Positions 24,616-33,643 of a stretch of 64,000 bases of DNA are shown piece after piece. The notes beneath the pieces were generated by a model. The model did not search any database. It worked only from the letters and a program-made list of their open reading frames with translations, and had not been told where the DNA came from. Where the stretch lies: positions 248,001 through 312,000 of the forward strand of contig NZ_JARXVH010000001.1 of assembly GCF_029892565.1 (NCBI RefSeq), written 5' to 3'. Every line of letters starts with the position of its first letter. Position 1 is the first letter of the stretch. The stretch comes from Streptomyces pseudovenezuelae (GTDB lineage Bacteria; Actinomycetota; Actinomycetes; Streptomycetales; Streptomycetaceae). A program made the position numbers and the translations under genes.

Positions 24616-25707
24616 CTACGCGGAGGCGCGCCGTACCAGTGTCGTCGGCAGGACCACGCCGGACGGCGCGCCCTCCGAGTTCTCGCCGGTCCCGACGATC
24701 CGGAGATTCTCGGTGCTCACGAGGTTCCCGGCGGTCTCGCCACCGCCGCGATGGTCGAGTCGGCCCAGCAGCAGACGGGCCATCAACCGGCCCATCTCCT
24801 CGATGTCCTGACGGACCGTCGTGAGCGGCGGGTCGGTCTGCTCGGCCACCGGGCCCACGTCGTCGAAGCCGATCACGGCGACGTCCTCCGGCACCCGCCG
24901 CCCGCGTTCGCGCAGCACCCGCAGCGCGCCGGCCGCGCTGAGGTCGTTGGCGGCGAACACGGCATCCAGGTCGGGGCGGCGGTCCAGCAGCTCCCGCATC
25001 GCCTGCTCGCCGCCGGCCGGAGTGAAGTCGCTCTCGACGATCAGCCGCGGGTCGACGTCGGTCATGACGTCCCGGAAGCCGTCGAGCCGGTCCGCCGCGG
25101 ACGTCTGGTCCAGCGGGCCGGTGATGTGCGCGACGCGGCTGCGGCCGAGGCCGACGAGATGGCGTACGGCCGTACGGGCGCCGTCGCGGTTGTCGCAGTC
25201 GACGTACACCGGGCCGCCCTTGCCGTCGCTCCAGCCGGGCCGGCCGCCGAACACGGTCGGCACTCCGGCGTGCTGGATCAGGCCGGGCAGCGGGTCGTCG
25301 AGGTGCAGCGAGAAGACGAGGGCGCCGTCGACATGGCCGCCGGCCAGATACCGGCCGACGCGCGCGTGGTCGTCGCGGCCCTCGATGAGCAGCAGCACGA
25401 GCTGGTTGTCGTGGGCGGTCAACTCCTTGCTGATGCCGCGCAGTTGCAGGGCGAAGAAGGGGTCGGCGAAGACCCGGGTCTCCGGCTCGGCGATGACCAC
25501 GGCGACGGCGTCGTGGCGCCGGGTCACCAGGCTGCGCGCGGCCTGGTTCGGCACGTACCCGAGCTCATCGACCGCCTTGCGCACCCGCGCGACGAGCGGC
25601 TCCCTGACCCCGTCCCCACCGTTCACCACCCGGGAAGCGGTGGCCCGCGAGACCCCGGCCCGCGCGGCCACGGCCTCCAGCGTGGGACGTGGTGCGGTGT
25701 CGCTCAC
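24616..25707 (-). CDS. LacI family transcriptional regulator
   Basis: A 363-residue repressor starting with GTG (25705-25707) after GAGGAGG. The N-terminal HTH (TLEAVAARAGVSRATASRVVNG) and hinge (YVPNQAARSLVTRR) are typical, followed by a periplasmic-binding-protein-like sugar domain (about 65-335). It lacks an adjacent sugar transporter, so the ligand is not predictable. A perfect AGAGCGCTCT palindrome lies 57 bp upstream and is probably its autoregulatory site. Confidence 0.92.
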   Translation of the reverse strand: MSDTAPRPTLEAVAARAGVSRATASRVVNGGDGVREPLVARVRKAVDELGYVPNQAARSLVTRRHDAVAVVIAEPETRVFADPFFALQLRGISKELTAHDNQLVLLLIEGRDDHARVGRYLAGGHVDGALVFSLHLDDPLPGLIQHAGVPTVFGGRPGWSDGKGGPVYVDCDNRDGARTAVRHLVGLGRSRVAHITGPLDQTSAADRLDGFRDVMTDVDPRLIVESDFTPAGGEQAMRELLDRRPDLDAVFAANDLSAAGALRVLRERGRRVPEDVAVIGFDDVGPVAEQTDPPLTTVRQDIEEMGRLMARLLLGRLDHRGGGETAGNLVSTENLRIVGTGENSEGAPSGVVLPTTLVRRASA

Positions 25708-25763
25708 TTCGGGGCCTCCTCGGTGGTTGCGGATCAGGATAACGCCCGGTGGGGCACGGGGAG

Positions 25764-25773
25764 AGAGCGCTCT
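25764..25773. promoter_or_regulatory. LacI-type operator AGAGCGCTCT
   Basis: A 10-bp perfect palindrome with the central GCGC common in LacI-family sites of Streptomyces, such as that of CebR. It lies between the lacI-type gene and the divergent gene at 25848 and could affect both. Confidence 0.6.
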
Positions 25774-25847
25774 GGCATCAGGAGAAATCGGGTTGCGCGG
25801 CCGGCCGGAGCGAGCCGAGGATCACCGTATGACGATGCGAAAGGCCC

Positions 25848-26729
25848 ATGGCCGCTGACCGCCTGACCAGGTACGCCCGCCTCCCCCGGGCCTACCACGA
25901 CCGAACGCTCCTGCACAGCACGGTCGACGCGTTCGGGCGCGCGCACTGGCTGCTGCGCGGCTCGGCCGAGCCGGACGGCCCGTACGACGCGGTGGCCGTC
26001 ACCATCGAGGACGGCCGTGCCCAGGAGACGCACCTCAGCGCGGTACGCCCGCACCATCCGCTGATCGACGCCCTGCCGGACGGCGGCTTCGTGCTCGCCG
26101 ACATCCGCAGCAAGGCGGGCGACGACCAGGTGCAGGTCTTCGACGCGCTGGGGCGACCGTCCTGGCACTTCCGGGTCGGCGACGGCATCGAGCACCTCCT
26201 GGCCGACGAGTCCGGCGACCTCTGGGTCGGCCACTTCGACGAGGGTGTCCTGGGCGACCGTCTCAGCGAAGCGGGCGTACGCCGCTGGAGCAGCACGGGC
26301 ACACCGCTGTGGGCGTATCAGTCGACGGCCGGTGCGGACAGCATCCTCGACTGCTACGCCCTCAACGTCGACCGGCGGGCGACCTGGGTGTACCCCTACA
26401 CCGGCTTCCCGCTCCTGGAGGTTCGGGACGGCCGGGTGGTGCGAGTGCGGACCACGCCGGTCGGGTACGCGCACGGTGTCGTCGTGCACGGCGAGCGCGT
26501 CGCGTTCTTCGGCGGTAGCCGAGACACGCAGGACCGGCTGGTCACCGGCACCCTCACCGAGACCGCCGTCGAACCCGGGGCGGAGACCCGCCTGACGCAT
26601 CCGGACGGCACCGTCCTCGGCCGCCGCCGTGTGGTCTGCCGCGGCTCCCGTCTCTACGTCCAGCCGGAGCCGTTCACCGAATGGCTCCTCCTCGATATCG
26701 GCAACGGCGGCGACATCGGCATCGTCTGA
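25848..26729 (+). CDS. Hypothetical protein, propeller-like
   Basis: A 293-residue soluble protein with no recognised family. It has repeated short beta-strand patterns ending in Asp-Gly or Asp-Glu turns (LPDGGFVLADIRS, ADESGDLWVGHFDEGVLGD, DCYALNVDRRATWVYPYTGFPLLEV), suggesting a beta-propeller. The GHFDEGV/GD segment is common in actinomycete proteins of unknown role. No signal peptide. Divergent from the LacI gene across its operator, so possibly LacI-controlled. Start ATG at 25848 follows AAAGG. Confidence 0.7.
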   Translation: MAADRLTRYARLPRAYHDRTLLHSTVDAFGRAHWLLRGSAEPDGPYDAVAVTIEDGRAQETHLSAVRPHHPLIDALPDGGFVLADIRSKAGDDQVQVFDALGRPSWHFRVGDGIEHLLADESGDLWVGHFDEGVLGDRLSEAGVRRWSSTGTPLWAYQSTAGADSILDCYALNVDRRATWVYPYTGFPLLEVRDGRVVRVRTTPVGYAHGVVVHGERVAFFGGSRDTQDRLVTGTLTETAVEPGAETRLTHPDGTVLGRRRVVCRGSRLYVQPEPFTEWLLLDIGNGGDIGIV

Positions 26730-26752
26730 TCCGCGCCGCACGCCCCCGCCCC

Positions 26753-27688
26753 TCACGCCAGCAGATCCACCCGCCGCCCCACCCCGTCCCGCACCGCCCT
26801 CTCGTACGCCACCCAAGCCAGCGCCAAGTCCTGCCACGGCAACCCCACCGGCGCGTACACGGACCGAGTCTCCTCGCTCGCCCGTCCGGGATGTTCGCCC
26901 CGCAGCACCTCGCCCAAGGTCGCGTCGGCGGCCGTCGCCGGGAGGCCGGCCGCCGCCAACGCGCCCATGCCGGCGGCGAGTTCGCGGTCGTCGACGACGA
27001 GCAGGGCGTTGTCGAGCAGGTCGGCGGCGAGTTCCTGTTTGCCGGGCTCGTCCGCGCCGAGGCTGGTGAAGTGCTGTCCGGCGCGGGTGTCCGCGAGCTT
27101 CAGCAGCGGTTGCCTCGACCAAGTGGCCAGCAGCAGGGTGTCGGCGGTCGCGGCGGCCTCCGTTGCCGAGCCGACCGCCCGGCCTCCGTGCCGTGCGGCG
27201 AAGGCGGCGGCGCGCTCGTCGTCCGTGTCGTGGACGACGAGGTCCGGGTACGGGCGCCCCAGGGCGCGCAGCCCGCGGAGCATCAACTCGGCCTGTGCGC
27301 CCGCGCCGATCACGCCCGCCGAGTCGCCAGGGCAGGCGAGGAGGTCGGTGCCCAGGGCCGCCGCGAGGCCGGTTCGCCACGCGGTGACCGTCGCCGAGTC
27401 GAGGAGGGCGAGGAGTTCGCCGTCCGCCCCGGCGTGCAGGCAGATCACCCCGCGCAACGCGGGCCGGGCGCCCGGGAACTTGGCGTTGACCTTCACCGTG
27501 TAGGCCTCGATGCCGGGCAGCAAACCAGGGATCAGCGCGGTGGCCGTGCCCGGGAACGGCAGGTCCGTCCGCACCCGCTGCCCCACGACCGCCCCCGTCG
27601 GCGCCCGAAATCCGGCTCGAAGCGCGCCGAGGCAGTCCTCGACGTCCAGTACGGATTCCAGATCACTTCGCGTCAGTACAAGCGTCAC
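26753..27688 (-). CDS. Ornithine cyclodeaminase / mu-crystallin family protein
   Basis: A 311-residue NAD(P)-dependent enzyme starting with GTG. It has the substrate/cofactor core LLDSATVTAWRTGLAAALGTDLL, the Rossmann motif GVIGAGAQAELMLRGL (about residue 125-140) and TSLGADEPGKQEL. Family members include ornithine cyclodeaminase, alanine dehydrogenase and ketimine reductases. This copy cannot be assigned a substrate from sequence. No amino-acid biosynthesis neighbours are present. Confidence 0.88.
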   Translation of the reverse strand: MTLVLTRSDLESVLDVEDCLGALRAGFRAPTGAVVGQRVRTDLPFPGTATALIPGLLPGIEAYTVKVNAKFPGARPALRGVICLHAGADGELLALLDSATVTAWRTGLAAALGTDLLACPGDSAGVIGAGAQAELMLRGLRALGRPYPDLVVHDTDDERAAAFAARHGGRAVGSATEAAATADTLLLATWSRQPLLKLADTRAGQHFTSLGADEPGKQELAADLLDNALLVVDDRELAAGMGALAAAGLPATAADATLGEVLRGEHPGRASEETRSVYAPVGLPWQDLALAWVAYERAVRDGVGRRVDLLA

Positions 27689-27702
27689 CCGTCCATGATC
27701 CG

Positions 27703-28680
27703 TCAGTGCGCGTGCTGGTCGCTCACATCGTGCTGCTCATGGTCGTGCGGGTCGTACCCGGGGATCGTGCCGTCCGCCTTCTTCACCAGGAACAGCCCCA
27801 CCATCCCCATGTCGGAGTGGCTCTGGACATGGCAGTGGTACATCCACGCGCCCGCCCCGACGCCCTCCCCCGCGATCACCTGGAAGCCGAAGGAGTCCGC
27901 CGGGCCGACGATCTTGTTGTCGACGACCTGGCTGGGGTCGTCCGGGCCGGTCAGCAGGCCCGTGCGGTTGTCCGCCCAGCGGTGCCCGTGCATGTGGAAC
28001 GTGTGGTAGTACTCGCCGTGCGTGATCATCACGAACTCGACCCGGTCGCCCACGGTCGCCTCGAAGTCGGGCCCGGAGTGCGCGGGTTGGTTGTTGATGC
28101 TCATGTCGTTGAAGACGATCGTGTACGTCCGGTCCGGCAGGACGTCTCCCTTGCGGCGCACGATCACCGGGCCGTAGAGGCCGTTGCGGATCCCGCCGGT
28201 GCCGTGCTCGGTGCCGACGACGTGGTCGTGGTAGTGCCAGTAACCGGCGCTGCCCGCCCGCCAGGTGCCGTCGGCGCGGCGGCCCGGCGCGTGGGTACGC
28301 CAGGTGTAGGTGCGGGTGCCGCCGGGCTCGACGTCGCTCCGGTTCAACCTGGTGCCGTCGCTGGAGACTTCGTAGTCCAGGCCGTGCACGTGCAGGCTGG
28401 CGGCCACGTCCATGGTGTTCTCGAACTCGATGTGCAGCGTGTCGCCCTCGTTGAGTTCGATGAGCGGCCCGGGGATCGAGGCCTTGCCCTTCTCCAGGCC
28501 GTAGCCCATCTGCCCGCCGGTCAGCCGCTCGGCGTACAGCTTGATGCGTTTGACCTCTCCCCCGGCCGGGGCGGTCTTCGCCGGAGCGGCGGCGCTCACG
28601 GCCTCCGGCGCGAGGGACAACGATGTCGCGACGACCGCTCCGCCGAGCAGCACCCGCCGGTTGAACCCGCGTCTGTCCAT
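27703..28680 (-). CDS. Small two-domain laccase (multicopper oxidase), Tat-exported
   Basis: A 325-residue protein with a twin-arginine-type leader ([13 protein letters not shown], cleavage near residue 31). All copper ligands are present: HVHG and HYHDH in the first half, then HTFHMHGH and the [12 protein letters not shown] type-1/type-3 site at the C-terminus. Size and order match small laccases (SLAC, EpoA) of Streptomyces, which are trimers that oxidise phenols while reducing O2 to water. The C-terminal tail is rich in His. GGAG precedes the ATG. Divergent from the secreted sugar dehydrogenase gene. Confidence 0.95.
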   Translation of the reverse strand: MDRRGFNRRVLLGGAVVATSLSLAPEAVSAAAPAKTAPAGGEVKRIKLYAERLTGGQMGYGLEKGKASIPGPLIELNEGDTLHIEFENTMDVAASLHVHGLDYEVSSDGTRLNRSDVEPGGTRTYTWRTHAPGRRADGTWRAGSAGYWHYHDHVVGTEHGTGGIRNGLYGPVIVRRKGDVLPDRTYTIVFNDMSINNQPAHSGPDFEATVGDRVEFVMITHGEYYHTFHMHGHRWADNRTGLLTGPDDPSQVVDNKIVGPADSFGFQVIAGEGVGAGAWMYHCHVQSHSDMGMVGLFLVKKADGTIPGYDPHDHEQHDVSDQHAH

Positions 28681-28710
28681 GCGGAACTCCCCACCCTGGT
28701 AAGGAATTTG

Positions 28711-28732
28711 CGGAGGTGTACCTGTGATGAAC
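28711..28732 (-). promoter_or_regulatory. Possible PHO-box-like direct repeat upstream of the laccase
   Basis: On the minus strand GTTCATCACAG is followed directly by GTACACCTCCG, two 11-nt units each matching 6 of 7 positions of the PhoP consensus GTTCACC. They lie 31-52 bp upstream of the start codon. Two units alone are weak evidence. Confidence 0.25.
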
Positions 28733-28869
28733 CTGTGAGACGGTAGCCGCCCTTCCGCCGTTTATCCACACTCAGGACAAAGTTCGTGGGATCCCGGTCA
28801 TAGGTATTGGCGAGTCATGCAAAGGGGTCTAGCTTCCTTGCCGTTGCCGCTGTGACCGAGGAGGTGCCC

Positions 28870-31356
28870 ATGCACTTACGAGGGTTGAGCACAAGAGGCG
28901 TCAGAAGACGGGCCTGGGCGGCCACCGTGACCGCCGGGGTCGTCACCGCCGGACTGCTGTCGGGACCCGTCGCGAGCGCGCGGCCAGCCCCGGAACCGTC
29001 CCCGACAACGATGTCCGTCAAGTCGCCCCCGGGCGGCCCGAATGTGCGGGTGCTGGTCTTCTACGGCTCCGCGGCGGCCGGGGACGAGTCCCCCGTCGTG
29101 AACGCCGGGATCGGGGCGATCGAGCAGATCGGCCTCACCGGACCCGCCGAGCAGCGTTTCGAGACCGAGGCCTCGGACGATGCCTCGGTCTTCACCGACG
29201 AGGCCAGGCTGGGCAGTTACAACGCGATCGTGTTCCTGACCGGTGGCGGTGACGTCCTCGATCCGGAGCAGGAGGCGGGCCTGGAGACGTACATGGAGGC
29301 GGGCGGCGGCTTCGTCGGCGTCCATGACGCGGCCCGCGCGGAGCCGTACTCGGACTGGTTCACCGGTCTGGTCGGCGCCCGGCCGGCCGCCTCCAGCCCG
29401 ACCGCCGTACAGCGGGCCGTGGTCGAGGTCGGCGACCGGCAGCACCCGGCCACCAAGGATCTGCCGCTGCAGTGGAAGCGGCCGGACCAGTGGCCGAACT
29501 GGGTGAAGAACCCGTCGGGCGACGTGCACACCGTGGCGCGGGTGCGCGAGTCGACGTATCAGCCGGGGGCGAGTGCCAACGGCTGGGACCACCCGGTCAG
29601 TTGGTGCCGTGACTACGACGGCGGACGGTCCTTCTACACCGGTATGGGCGGCACGGTGTCGTCGTACGACGAGACGGAGTTCCGCGCCCATCTGCGGGGT
29701 GCGCTGCTGTGGACCTCCCGGCTGGTGCGGGCGGACTGCAAGGCGACGATCAACGGCAACTACAAGGCGGAGCGCCTGACCCAGGCCAACCAGCCCGGTC
29801 AGAACGACCAGATCGGCGAGCCGCACGGCCTGGTCACCGCGTCCGACGGACGCGTGCTCTACATCGGCCGGGGCGGCGCGGACTCCTCGCAGCCCGTGGT
29901 CACCGACTGGAACAACCCGGACGTCGGCAAGGGCAAGGGTCAGATCCACGTCTACGACCCGAAGACCAAGAAGGTCACGCTGGCGGGCGAGTTGACGGTC
30001 TTCGGCAACAAGGGCGGCGGCGACGAGCTGGTCAAGGTCGAGGAAGGCCTGCTCGGCATCACGCTCGACCCGCGCTTCGAGCAGAACGGCTGGGTGTACC
30101 TGCACTACACGCCGCACTCGCAGCTCAACCGCGACACACAGATGGCCGAGCGGCGGGTCTCCCGCTTCACACTCGACCTCACGACGAACAAGCTGGACCT
30201 GGGCAGCGAGAAGGTACTGCTCAAGTGGCCGGTGCAGGTGCACAGTTGCTGCCACGCGGGCGGCGGGATGGCCTGGGACTCCAAGGGCAACCTGTACATC
30301 GCGACCGGCGACAACAACTCCAGTGGTTTCAGCGACGGTTACTCCGGCAACAACCCGGCGCCGAACTACAAGGGCGTCTCCTTCGCCGACGCGCGCCGCA
30401 CCGCCGGCAACACCAACAACCTCAACGGCAAGATCCTGCGCGTCCACCCGGAGTCCGACGGGACGTACACCCTCCCGGCGGGCAACCTCTTCACCGGCCA
30501 GGAGACCGACGAGGGCGGCGGCAAGACGCGAGGCGAGATCTATGTGATGGGCGTCCGCAACCCGGCGCGCATCTTCGTCGACCAGCAGACCGACACCCTC
30601 TACGCGGGCTGGGTCGGTCCGGACGCGGGCGCGCCGTCGACCACGTGGGGTCCGGCCAAGTACGACACGTTCGCCGTCATCACCAAGGCGAGCAACCGGG
30701 GTTGGCCGTACTGCATGGGCAACAAGCAGCCCTACCGGGACCGCAATCTGCCCGATCCGACGAAACCGCTGGGCTGGTACGACTGCGACCACCCGAAGAA
30801 CGAGTCACCGAACAACAACGGGTTGGTCAACCTCCCGCCGGTGACCGGCAACAACATCTGGTACTCGCCGCAGGGCGGCGCACCGGACTACCCGCGCGAC
30901 GCGAGCGGCATCCCCTCGTACAAGCAGGAGGAGGCCAAGTATCTGCTGCCGTGGCTCAAGGGCGGCGGCCAGGCGGCCATGAACGGCCCGGTCTACCGGT
31001 ACGACGCGGCGAGCACCAGCGAGACCAAGTGGCCCTCGTACTGGGACGGCAAGTGGTTCGTCGGTGACTTCTACGACGCCGACCAGCCGCGCAACGCCGT
31101 GCTCACCGACCCCAAGACGCAGGGCGACGGCGGTCTGCCGGTGCACTCGGAGTCCCTGAAGAAGATCGTGCCGATCGGCAACGACGGCATCAAGAACCTC
31201 ATGGACTGGAAGTTCGGTCCGGACGGGGCGCTGTACGTCCTCGACTACGGGCGCGGCTTCTTCACCTCGGACGCCAAGTCGGCGCTGTGGAAGGTCACTT
31301 ACACCGGCGGCGGGGCGACCCCGGCCGCGAACCGACTGGCGAGGGGAGGGCAGTGA
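28870..31356 (+). CDS. Secreted ThuA-domain / PQQ-type glucose-sorbosone dehydrogenase fusion
   Basis: An 828-residue secreted protein. The signal peptide covers about residues 1-38. Residues about 58-290 are a ThuA domain (VRVLVFYGSAA, GGFVGVHDAARAEPYSDWFTGLVG, SFYTGMGG), linked to keto-sugar metabolism in rhizobia. Residues about 317-793 form a glucose/sorbosone dehydrogenase propeller (PHGLVTASDGRVLYIG, CCHAGGGMAWDSKGNLYIATGDN, NNLNGKILRVHP, GVRNPARIFVD), a fold that usually binds PQQ and calcium. The ATG at 28870 follows GAGGAGGT. Codon 3 (28876-28878) is TTA, so translation should need the bldA tRNA. Coupled to the next gene. Confidence 0.9.
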   Translation: MHLRGLSTRGVRRRAWAATVTAGVVTAGLLSGPVASARPAPEPSPTTMSVKSPPGGPNVRVLVFYGSAAAGDESPVVNAGIGAIEQIGLTGPAEQRFETEASDDASVFTDEARLGSYNAIVFLTGGGDVLDPEQEAGLETYMEAGGGFVGVHDAARAEPYSDWFTGLVGARPAASSPTAVQRAVVEVGDRQHPATKDLPLQWKRPDQWPNWVKNPSGDVHTVARVRESTYQPGASANGWDHPVSWCRDYDGGRSFYTGMGGTVSSYDETEFRAHLRGALLWTSRLVRADCKATINGNYKAERLTQANQPGQNDQIGEPHGLVTASDGRVLYIGRGGADSSQPVVTDWNNPDVGKGKGQIHVYDPKTKKVTLAGELTVFGNKGGGDELVKVEEGLLGITLDPRFEQNGWVYLHYTPHSQLNRDTQMAERRVSRFTLDLTTNKLDLGSEKVLLKWPVQVHSCCHAGGGMAWDSKGNLYIATGDNNSSGFSDGYSGNNPAPNYKGVSFADARRTAGNTNNLNGKILRVHPESDGTYTLPAGNLFTGQETDEGGGKTRGEIYVMGVRNPARIFVDQQTDTLYAGWVGPDAGAPSTTWGPAKYDTFAVITKASNRGWPYCMGNKQPYRDRNLPDPTKPLGWYDCDHPKNESPNNNGLVNLPPVTGNNIWYSPQGGAPDYPRDASGIPSYKQEEAKYLLPWLKGGGQAAMNGPVYRYDAASTSETKWPSYWDGKWFVGDFYDADQPRNAVLTDPKTQGDGGLPVHSESLKKIVPIGNDGIKNLMDWKFGPDGALYVLDYGRGFFTSDAKSALWKVTYTGGGATPAANRLARGGQ

Positions 31357-33569
31357 TGCGGCACCTTCTACGGCAACGGAGAGTCTGGGCGGCCCTGTTG
31401 GCCACCATGCTGATGATGCTGGGCCTGCAGACCACGGCAGGCGCCCAACCTGAGCGTGCCACACGGGCGGCCGCGGCCCAGACGCTCACCTGGACCGCGG
31501 GCGACGACATCACCAAGTACGTCTCGGCGCCCACGACGGCGGTCGCCGGTACGGCGACGATCGTCTTCGAGAACAGCGTGGCGACCGGCAACACCATGGG
31601 AATGCCCCACACGTTGACGTTCGCGACGTCGGACCCGGAGTTCAACAGCGACGTCGAGCTCAACATCCTCGCCAATCCGAACGACGCGCAGGGCGGCCTC
31701 CACACCGCGGAGGTCACGCTCACCCCGGGCCGCTACTTCTACCACTGCACGATCCCGGGCCACGGGCAGATGCAGGGCATCCTGGTGGTGACCGAGGGCA
31801 CCGGCGAGGACACCACCGCGCCCGAGACCTCGGTCGACGTGACCGGGACGCAGAACTCGCAGGGCCAGTACGTCGGTTCGGCGAGCGTGGCGATCGCCGC
31901 GAGCGACCCGGGCGGTTCGGGCGTGGACCGGGTCGAGTACGCGCTGGGTGACGACGGCGCCTGGCTGCCGTACACCACCCCGGTCGTGGTGGACCAGGTC
32001 GGCGCGCACAAGGTCCGCTACCGGGCCTCGGACAAGGCGGGCAACGTGGCCGCCGAGAAGAGCGTCGAGTTCACGGTCGTCGCGCCGCCGACGGACGACA
32101 CGACCGCGCCGGAGACCTCGGCGACGGTCAGCGGGGAGAAGAACCCCGAGGGGAACTACCTCGACATGGCCACGGTCACCGTCTCGGCCTCCGACACCGG
32201 GTCCGGCGTCAACACCATCGAGTACGCGGTCGACTCCGGTGCCTGGCAGGCCTATTCGGGGCCCGTGATGGTGCATCAGCTCGGCACGCACACCGTGCGC
32301 TACCGGGCCACCGACAAGGCGGGCAACGTGGCGGCGGACAAGAGCGTCACGTTCACCGTCGTCGCGCCGCCCACGCAGGACACGACCCCGCCGGTGACGG
32401 GCGTGACCGTCGGCGGGACGCGCAACTCCGACGGGGCGTACGTGGGCAACGCCAAGGTGACCGTGAGCGCGGCCGACGAGGGTGGCTCGGGGGTCGCGGG
32501 CATCGAGTACTCGCTCGACGCCGGGCCCTATCTGGCCTACGGCGGGCCCGTGGTGGTCGACCGGGCCGGTACGCACACGGTGGCCTACCGGGCGAGCGAC
32601 AAGGCGGGCAACACCTCCCAGCCGCGGACCGTGAGCTTCACGGTGGTGGCCGGCGGCGGGGTACCCGCGCCCAACTGCCCCGAGTTCGACGAGCGGTTGA
32701 CGGTCATCGTCGGCACGGTCGACTCAGGCGTCCCCAACCGGGTCACCAACAACCGGTGCCGGATCAACGAGTTGATCGAGGACGAGAAGGAGTGGACGTC
32801 CCACGCGCTGTTCCTCAAGCACGTGAAGACGGTCCTCGACAAGCTGTTCAAGGAAGGGGTCGTCGACGAGCGCGAGTACGACACGATCACGGAGGCCGCC
32901 GAGGAGTCCGGGATCGGCAAGCCGGGGCAGACCGAGGGCTACCGGACGATCTTCGACGGCACGGCGGGTTCCCTCGCCAAGTGGGAGCAGGTCGGCGGCG
33001 GTTCGTTCGGTCTCAACGGCGACGGCTCGATCACCAGCGGCACCACGTCCGACGGCCTGGGCATGCTCTGGTTCCCGCAGCGCAAGTACGGGGACTTCTC
33101 GCTGAAGCTCCAGTGGCGTGACGACGCGCCGGGCACGGGCAACGCCAACTCCGGTGTGTTCGTGCGGTTCCCATGGGTTCACGGGAACCCGGAGGAGCCC
33201 CGGCCGGAGTGGGCCGCCATCAAATACGGCCACGAGGTGCAGGTGTTCGACCGGCCCGACGGCGACCTGTACAAGACCGGCTCGATCTACGGCTTCGACC
33301 GGGTGGGACTCGCCGGCGCAGGCGTCACCCAGAAGGGCACCTGGAACGACTACGAGATCCAGGTGGTCGACCAGCACTACTCGGTCTACCGCAACGGCGT
33401 CCTGATCAACGAGTTCGACAACATCGGCGGCCAGGACTTCTACCCGCCGCGCTCGGACGACCCGGGCACGGACGGCCGGCGGTTCGCCTCCGGCTACGTC
33501 GGACTGCAGGTGCACAGCACGACGGACGTGGTCTCCTACCGGGACATCCGGATCAAGGAGCTGCCGTAG
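31356..33569 (+). CDS. Secreted cupredoxin / Ig-like repeat / DUF1080 (3-keto-glycoside hydrolase-like) protein
   Basis: A 737-residue secreted protein. Its ATG overlaps the previous stop by 1 nt (TGATG) behind GGGGAGGG. After a signal peptide (about 1-31) comes a plastocyanin-like domain with type-1 copper ligands H85, C131, H136 and M139. Three tandem repeats of 95 residues follow (about 152-245, 247-340, 342-435), each starting near DTTxPxT and ending ASDKAGN...VSFTVV. Then a helical linker (about 445-525) and a DUF1080/PF06439 concanavalin-like domain (about 529-737, NSGVFVRFPW, GHEVQVFD, WNDYEIQVV). Members of that family hydrolyse 3-keto-glycosides. Confidence 0.9.
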   Translation: MRHLLRQRRVWAALLATMLMMLGLQTTAGAQPERATRAAAAQTLTWTAGDDITKYVSAPTTAVAGTATIVFENSVATGNTMGMPHTLTFATSDPEFNSDVELNILANPNDAQGGLHTAEVTLTPGRYFYHCTIPGHGQMQGILVVTEGTGEDTTAPETSVDVTGTQNSQGQYVGSASVAIAASDPGGSGVDRVEYALGDDGAWLPYTTPVVVDQVGAHKVRYRASDKAGNVAAEKSVEFTVVAPPTDDTTAPETSATVSGEKNPEGNYLDMATVTVSASDTGSGVNTIEYAVDSGAWQAYSGPVMVHQLGTHTVRYRATDKAGNVAADKSVTFTVVAPPTQDTTPPVTGVTVGGTRNSDGAYVGNAKVTVSAADEGGSGVAGIEYSLDAGPYLAYGGPVVVDRAGTHTVAYRASDKAGNTSQPRTVSFTVVAGGGVPAPNCPEFDERLTVIVGTVDSGVPNRVTNNRCRINELIEDEKEWTSHALFLKHVKTVLDKLFKEGVVDEREYDTITEAAEESGIGKPGQTEGYRTIFDGTAGSLAKWEQVGGGSFGLNGDGSITSGTTSDGLGMLWFPQRKYGDFSLKLQWRDDAPGTGNANSGVFVRFPWVHGNPEEPRPEWAAIKYGHEVQVFDRPDGDLYKTGSIYGFDRVGLAGAGVTQKGTWNDYEIQVVDQHYSVYRNGVLINEFDNIGGQDFYPPRSDDPGTDGRRFASGYVGLQVHSTTDVVSYRDIRIKELP

Positions 33570-33604
33570 CCGTAGAGCCACGGATGTATCCATAGCGTCC
33601 GTGG

Positions 33605-33643
33605 GAGGCGCCCCGGCCGGGACTACTCGGCCGGCGGCGCCTC
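33605..33643 (+). terminator. Hairpin terminator after the cupredoxin gene
   Basis: GAGGCGCC-CCGGCCG pairs with CGGCCGG-(c)-GGCGCCTC around an 8-nt loop, one bulged base, followed by TTTCTTC. It also covers the last codons of the convergent polymerase gene. Confidence 0.6.

Noticed and set aside
28711..28732. A confident PhoP site before the laccase
   Set aside because: Only two imperfect 11-nt units; kept as a low-confidence feature and not promoted to a finding.
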